Positions 58,043 to 64,000 of a stretch of 64,000 nucleotides of DNA are shown one piece after another (the stretch's first letter is position 1; each line of letters opens with the position of its first letter). The position numbers and the translations under genes were made by a program. The notes under the pieces were generated by a model. The model was not told the origin of the DNA. It saw only the letters and a list, made by a program, of their open reading frames with translations, and did no database searches. Source of the stretch: Branchiostoma floridae (taxonomy: Eukaryota > Chordata > Leptocardii > Amphioxiformes > Branchiostomatidae); contig NC_049995.1 in NCBI RefSeq assembly GCF_000003815.2, forward strand, positions 9,699,370-9,763,369, given 5' to 3'.

Positions 58043-59359
58043 GATTTGTGGGGGGGGGGGTGGCTCGAACAGTAAAGGGTATATACCCTATCCGAACCCT
58101 TAACTCCACTATACCACTTGGAGCAAAAAAAAAAAAATATCATGCATCAGAATTTTGACGCTCCACAGGTTTAGTAGTTGCCATGGAAGCTAAAGTATCT
58201 TATAAAAAAGTTCTTTTAACTGTAAATGAAAACAAAAAGAGGGAGACTTACTAGAAGTTTCGACCGTACAACACCAGTCCTTGTCAAGAAGTGAATCCAC
58301 CGGGTATATGACGTCACTTTATGCAAATTCCAGGCACGTGATTGGTCAATCATATCTAAGTTGGTACTTTATGAAGAGCTCATGTTTCACCTTTTACCAT
58401 GTTACGTATTTGATTGTTTATGTATGAATAAAAGAGCGGGGAGTGTTTTGAGGGAAAAAAAAACAATTTGAGTGGGTCGTGAGAAATAATTGGTATAATT
58501 TCTCTTGATTATTATTGTATGCCAGCTTCTTTTTCTACAAGGGGCAGTGCGTTTCATTTCATGGGGAAGCTTAGTGAATTTTTCGTCAAAATGATACCCT
58601 ATCACCTGTGAATAGAATGCATTTAAACTTTATTACCTTCGCCAAGAAGGTTATATTTTGGGTAGCGTTTGTATCTATCTATGTTTGTAGAAGACCAGCA
58701 TAACTCAAGAACGCCTGAATGGATTGTATTGATATTCGTTATGTGGGTAGGTCTTGATGAAACCTGAAAACGATTAGATTTTGGGCCCCCTAGCAACCTG
58801 TTGCGGTACTGCAGCGGAACTTCCAGGTTTGATATTTTGAGTTCTGGACATGCTGTGGCTTTGATTTTTGAGTGGTAGACAGTTCTTGATGCCGAGAGTA
58901 AGTGGTATAGGTTTGGGCCCCCTGGCGGCTTGTTTTGGAACTGTAGGGCAGGTTTATTTTTATGTTTAATGATGGCAGGTTGGCCCGCCGATATGGAACA
59001 CTGTGTTGGTTATTACATTTTTTTCGGCAATTTGTTCAGCGACCCACTAACATATTAATATTTATCAGCCAAGTGTTCAATTAATAAACGCGTGATAATA
59101 GCAAAATGGGGTCCATGTGTTTTCCTTGTCCCAATTCTAAGGGAAATATAATATACATGTGTGTTTATATGATGATTTGGTTCCAGATACAACAAGAAAT
59201 CTCGATATATCCTCAGTGAAATGTTTTGACATTTTTTTAGATTTCTTCATGCCATGACCCTAGCCATCACAGGTGTTAGTGATCCTCCCCTTCTCAATCC
59301 CTGCTATCTCCAGGATGGACTGAGCAGGGGAGGATCATTATTTAAACACGGGTGATGAC
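58043..59359. other. Intergenic with a dispersed CCTTCGCCAAGAAGG repeat
   Basis: Near 58640-58960 lies a repeat beginning ACCTTCGCCAAGAAGGTTAT with GCATAACTCAAGAACGCCTG and two GGGCCCCCT blocks. A relative with CAGCATAACTCTGGAACC lies at about 61020-61300. The rest shows no gene. Confidence 0.5.
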
Positions 59360-59862
59360 CAGGGACCGTGTAGCGCAGTGGCAGCATGTTCGGCCCGTGG
59401 CCGAGAGGTTCGAATCTGACTGCCGTGTTCATCTTGTGCCCTTGGGAAATGCGCTTTACACGACTTTCCTCACTTTACTCAGGTGTAAATGAGTACCTAG
59501 CTTCGGCTAGAGCCGTCCCTCGGATAGGACGTTAAATGGAGGTCCCGTGTATAGGGAGCGCCACACCCCATGCACGTTAAAGAACCCCCACATGTGCGAT
59601 AATGCGGTGTGAGATGGAGCAAACCCTTCTGTCTGGAGTTGGTGATTCACTTCAAATCACCCGGACGGGAGGCCTGGCGCATCCTCGTATTGTAATTAGC
59701 CAGCGAAAGGGTATGTCACCCCGTAAGGGGCGATATAACCCCGCCATGTTTGAACATGTGTGTATGGCGGCTTTGAAAAGGTGTCCCTTGACACTTGTTC
59801 CGCCATACCCTACATTGTCATCGTATATGGAGAATCCTAATAAATAAAAAATAAATAAATAG
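59360..59862 (+). mobile_element. tRNA-derived SINE, about 500 bp
   Basis: A tRNA-like head with A box TAGCGCAGTGG (59371-59381) and B box GGTTCGAATCT (59408-59418). A central region (CCCTCGGATAGGACGTTAAA, CACGTTAAAGAACCCCCACA) resembles the conserved core of metazoan SINEs. The tail is (AATA)n at about 59838-59860. Confidence 0.8.
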
Positions 59863-60070
59863 AGCTATGGCATGATCACGTGCATGCAGAAACAGGGCGT
59901 ATATTTGCGGAAGGCTGGTCAGCTGTCTATGGACTATACCACGATACTTTCAGGAAGGGGGGTGTCGGCCTGCAGTAAATGCTGCAGTACATGAAAATAC
60001 GTCTAGAGGGCCAAACATCGTTACTATTCTTAAGCATTTCAATAATTACCCACATATTGTACCTACATAT

Positions 60071-60291
60071 AACGCCGGTTCACCTTTATCCGTGGGGTAA
60101 CTTATATCCGTTATTTTTAAAAACAGAATGTATTTAGGGATGTCTATTCAACGTTGGTTTCAAACTGCAATGTTTTGAAAATATCAATTTTAATTTTAAA
60201 ACAACCGTCCTCCGACTTGATATCCCTGAATACCCTGTTTCTAAAAGCAACGGATATAGGTCAATCACCGAATAAAGGGGAACTAGCGTTA
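60071..60291. mobile_element. 221-bp palindromic TAACG element
   Basis: Begins TAACGCCGGTTCACCTTTAT and ends GGGGAACTAGCGTTA. The two halves are imperfect inverse copies (CTTATATCCGTT against AACGGATATAGG). Same family as 61590-61810 and the split copy at 33552-34731. Confidence 0.75.
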
Positions 60292-61019
60292 TACATCAAA
60301 CGGATCTTGAGTTTTAGGTGCGTACTCGTAAACTCGACCAAAAACAGTACCTCCGTAAAAGGTGAACCTCTTTCCCAGAGGTAACAATATTTTTTTACTG
60401 TTATAGGTAGTTTTTAAACTTATTTATTCTTGAGAAGCTAAAATCGGCCTGCAGGACGCTTTTCATTGAGGTCATGAGGGATGTAATGATCAGATGAAAT
60501 GTAACACATATATATACAGATTCATTACATTGAGTCCTGCTAAATCTATCAACATAACGTTATATGATTACATATACATATGCATGGTACAAAACATTTA
60601 TTAGAGCGAAAAAAACTCAGCGTTCATAGTCATTTCTTTGACTTCAAGAGTTAAGATTTGGAGCCGTACGTGTGTCTGGTGGTAGGTTGTTCCGGACATT
60701 ATATGGACATTTCTCTCTCTAAAAGTGCCTTGGCGAAGATTTGTGCTTTTAGAGTGCTGTTTAGTGTTCTCGAGTGTTAACATGTTAACAACAAAAGTAC
60801 CACTTAGCCCCCGGTGACGACAGTGCTACTAAAGGTGGCAAAAAGTTTAACTAAACAGACCTATGATCCTCAAAGCCTTTAAAATGTGTACAGTCAGAAG
60901 GTTACATGTAGGCTACAGACCATAAAGTATGTGGGTCTGTATGGGGGGACCCAGTAACGTTCCTTCGTTCTAACTCTTGTAGGTCTTGCTTTGGTGGCAC
61001 ATAGGGTAGCAAGCCTCCT
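60292..61019. other. Intergenic, nothing recognised
   Basis: No coding exon, RNA gene or clear repeat seen. Confidence 0.35.
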
Positions 61020-61380
61020 TGTTGTTTCCGTAGCAGGGTATATTTACCTTTATGTAAAATGGAGGTATAGTTTTTGGTGTGTCTGTCTGTGTGTTTGTCT
61101 GTTTGTTTTTCTGCATATTTTTGGTCAGCATAACTCTGGAACCGAAGGGTTTGAGGAGACGAAATTTTGCCCCCTGGTATGTGATCTTCGTACTGGAACA
61201 GAACTTCCATTTTTTGTATCTTTTGACCTGGAAATTGTATGGTCTTGATTTTTTAGTGATATAAGGAAGAACTGATGTATGTTTGGGCCCTCTATCGGTT
61301 TGCTCTGGCACCTCCTCAAACATGTAATCCCCATTTTACGTCCCTTCCGAAGGACAGGTGCAACCCCAACCAAGATGCCT
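61020..61380. repeat. Dispersed repeat related to 58640-58960
   Basis: Contains CAGCATAACTCTGGAACCGA, two GCCCC/GGGCCC blocks and then CACCTCCTCAAACATGTAAT, which also appears in changed form near 45046. Confidence 0.5.
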
Positions 61381-61589
61381 TTTTCAGTATTGAACTGGAT
61401 CCAAGCAGCGCCGAACGGTAGCTAAGGAAAACCGCAAATTTATAAATCCAAATCTAAAATGGCCGGCAACTTTTAACGGTAAATTGTCAAGTATATTCTT
61501 TTGTAAACGCAATCTGGTGTTCGGCTACGCAATACGCAGTATTTACTCAAAGGTATGAACTTCAATTTATGATAATGAGCATGTAGAAT

Positions 61590-61810
61590 TAACACTAGGT
61601 GACTTTTATCTGCAAGGTAACCTATATCCGTTGTTTTAAAAAACACGGTATTTAGGGATGATCAAGTCTAAGGACGGTGGCTTCAAATAGCAATATTTAC
61701 AGTTGCTATTACAGTTTCAAACAATCGTCTGCCAACTTGATAGCCCTAAATACCGTGTTTTAAACACAACGGATATAGGTTACCCGGCGGATAAAGGTTA
61801 AGTAGCGTTA
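61590..61810. mobile_element. 221-bp palindromic TAACG element, second copy
   Basis: Same length and ends as 60071-60291 (TAACACTAGGTGAC at the left, AAGTAGCGTTA at the right), with CCTATATCCGTT and AACGGATATAGG arms. Confidence 0.75.
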
Positions 61811-61969
61811 AACCAACTAATCACCCTTCAAGAATAATCTACTGATGACTCAATACACGTGGATTAGTTAATCTAAAGCCTATAAGATTAACATGGATTA
61901 AGATAGCTCGCTACGCTTGACGGGAAAAGACAAGCAGACCCCTTCAGGTATGTTTACAGCTTACATGTT

Positions 61970-62020
61970 GCATCACGTGACCTGACGTCATCAATCCTGA
62001 CGTACATAACCACACACACA
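61970..62020 (+). promoter_or_regulatory. Cluster of CRE- and E-box-like sites
   Basis: ATCACGTGACC is followed by TGACGTCA and then CTGACGTAC within about 35 bp, roughly 240 bp upstream of the possible first coding exon at 62223. It may be part of that gene's promoter. Confidence 0.4.
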
Positions 62021-62222
62021 CATTCTACCGGGTTGCCACGGGGGATGATTGACAGCTCCCTAGCACGATAAAGGTGACGCGTGTGTCCTGTTGAACCAAC
62101 GGGCGTGCCCGGTACATAATCGAGTCAAACAATCCGGTACAAAGTTCTCTTCTGTCTCTCTCCGTCTCTCTCTTTTTTTCCAGGCTGCGTAGGAACCAGT
62201 CGAGGTTCGTTTTGGAGGAGAT

Positions 62223-62273
62223 ATGAAGTCGATGAACGTTACGGAGTCTACGACCAACATGATGATGGAAGAG
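62223..62273 (+). CDS. Possible first coding exon of a gene leaving the window
   Basis: An exon-like block runs from acceptor TTTTTTTCCAG (exon from 62184) to donor GAAGAG/GTAAAC at 62273. Its only sensible ATG (62223) gives MKSMNVTESTTNMMMEE in phase 0. NVT is a glycosylation sequon and the peptide would suit the outside N-terminus of a membrane protein, but this is too short to name a family. CRE/E-box-like sites lie upstream. No further exon was identified before 64000. Confidence 0.3.
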
Positions 62274-62334
62274 GTAAACAAAATGTTTCATCCTTATACG
62301 ATCTACCCCTTTCATGGTACCGCCCTTGATACAA

Positions 62335-62925
62335 AAAGATTCTTCGCTCTAAAAGTAGTTCTACCACTCTGGTTATATCATCAGAGTCAGCAAAATGGGA
62401 GATATGGCTAAAGTTGTTCTCTATCATTCGAAAAGAATTTATTCATCCCGACTATATTGTAAATGCAACGAATGCAAGAAACAGTAGAACATTACGGTAT
62501 TATTTTTGAGAAAGTCTAACACTTTGAAAACGCAATTCTCCGCTCAAGAATTAGTTCTTCCACTCTTCTTATATAGCCAGACTCAGAAAATGGAAGATAG
62601 GTCTAAAGCCATTCTCTGTTGTTCGAAAAGAATATATTCATCCCGACTATTATAATCGCAGCAAATACCAGAAACATTAGAACTATATTTATCAATTTTT
62701 ACAAAGTCTAACACTTTGAAAATACAGTTCTCCGCTCAACATTTAGTTTTACCACTCTGGTTATATAATCAGACTCGGCAAAATAGAAGATATAGGTCTA
62801 AAGCTGTCTCTATCATTCGAAAATAATATATTTTTCACGGTTATAGTAATAGCAACGAATGCTAGAAACAGAGGAACTCTAGATATTGACTTTAACAAAG
62901 TCTAACTCTTTGAAAATGCAGACTC
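62335..62925. repeat. Three diverged tandem units of about 190 bp
   Basis: TAGTTCTACCACTCTGGTTA, ATCATTCGAAAAGAAT-type and AAAGTCTAACACTTTGAAAA blocks recur in the same order three times. The units differ at many positions, so this is an old array, within the putative intron after 62273. Confidence 0.85.
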
Positions 62926-64000
62926 AGGATTTCAACGTACTATGTTTATACGCTCACAGGGCAACATGCACTAGGTAAACCTTGCACTAGTACGTCACTA
63001 AACGTGTTTAATTGATAAGCAGTCAGTGTGAATTTTTTTAAAGAACTACAGCTGTTTTTTCAATGATATCTGAGACTAAAACTTAGCAAGTTATGCAAAT
63101 GATGTACTGTAGAATAGTAAATATTATCGGCGGTTTTATATTTTTTTCACATTCATCGCTATCTGAATGAAAACGACCGCGAACATTTCACAACTTTACA
63201 GAAACACTCTGCATGAAAGTTTTAATCACGAACTTAAACCAACCACAAACACTCAAACTTTCTTCCAACTGCGAAATTTAATCCCAGCGAACATATACCG
63301 ATTTACAGTAGTTACCATATGGTATTTCTATGTAACTGGCACGATCATGTCAATTGTTTGTTTGAGAGACGTATTTCTTTACACTGCGGGGTTCGAAAGA
63401 ACGGGTTTTCTTACGTTTCGTGTATTTTGTTGTGTTTTAAGTCATACCTTTACGTATTACGCAATATATAAGGTGAGAATATCTAAATCATAGAAAAATG
63501 ATCGAAAATAAAACAACAGTGCCACAGTGAACGAACCCCGCAGTGCCCCACCGGTGCCCCGAGTGCAGTGAGATACCACCTTTAAGATAGGGGCATATTT
63601 TTACCCCTCTATCACCGTAGATGTTTTGGCTTCGCTTCTTTGTTGATGATGTCTATCTTGCTCGCTTGGCATCCAAATACCAGCGCCTTTGGCTTAATAC
63701 TGTAACAGTGCCTCCTTATATGTTATATCAAATACTTTTGAAGGGATCTATAATTACAATTCAGAAATAGTGAAAAATGAAAACAGACACAAAGATCATA
63801 GCGGCCCCTTACGTAGAACGTTGTAGCACGCAGAGACCAAATGTGCAGTGTTACATACAACCACAGTGTAGCGATCATTCGACACTCTCCAAAATGTATA
63901 GCAAAGCGACAAGACTACAAGGACGATAGTTTCTATGCAATTCTCTGCGCCAATCTCTCCAAACAGTCACCAGGTTGGTTCAAACGTGTGCAACTCTGTA
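62926..64000. other. AT-rich end of window, nothing recognised
   Basis: A plus-strand frame at 63167-63493 is open but low-complexity and matches no family I know. A weak CGCGAACATT repeat fragment lies near 63180. No exon can be supported. Confidence 0.4.

Noticed and set aside
59602-59847. An 81-residue plus-strand frame
   Set aside because: It lies wholly within a tRNA-derived SINE.

Overview
This is a eukaryotic, animal genome window: intron-rich protein genes with clean GT-AG junctions, AATAAA signals and dense transposon debris. The gene set (TTC39C, GEMIN7, an NNMT/INMT-type methyltransferase, an NRF-6-type acyltransferase, a TRIM protein), the many short TIR elements and minisatellites, and the intron sizes best fit a cephalochordate (amphioxus, Branchiostoma). 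That assignment is inferred from reading only; no database search was done. A run of 316 Ns at 23068-23383 is an assembly gap.

Layout. 1-5900: minisatellites, a decayed SR-splicing-factor fragment and repeats, with no intact gene. 6001-9134 (+): a three-exon gene whose phase-compatible exons join a RING/two-B-box/coiled-coil TRIM module to FxFG-type nucleoporin repeats and a RanBP1/RanBP2-type Ran-binding domain. This is the most unusual object in the window. 11305-24238 (-): TTC39C in 14 exons (650 aa), convergent with the TRIM gene. 25731-26069 (+): GEMIN7, divergent from TTC39C, with its stop-codon region amplified into a tandem array. 27830-43117 (+): a 16-exon NRF-6-type acyltransferase-3 membrane protein. 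Its introns carry a CENP-B/Tigger-like ORF without a catalytic domain, nested TIR elements and two fold-back retroposons that bracket exon 6; two of its exons look damaged in this assembly. 44764-53540 (-): a six-exon NNMT/INMT-like methyltransferase (257 aa) with long GT tracts in introns and upstream. 53541-64000: repeats (LINE 3' ends, a tRNA-type SINE, palindromic elements, tandem arrays) plus a possible first coding exon at 62223-62273 of a gene leaving the window.

The genes do not form a pathway or operon; they are ordinary neighbours. All exon joins were made by hand from splice consensus, reading phase and family knowledge. Open reading runs inside the GT, ATC and 66-bp repeats are treated as repeat artefacts.
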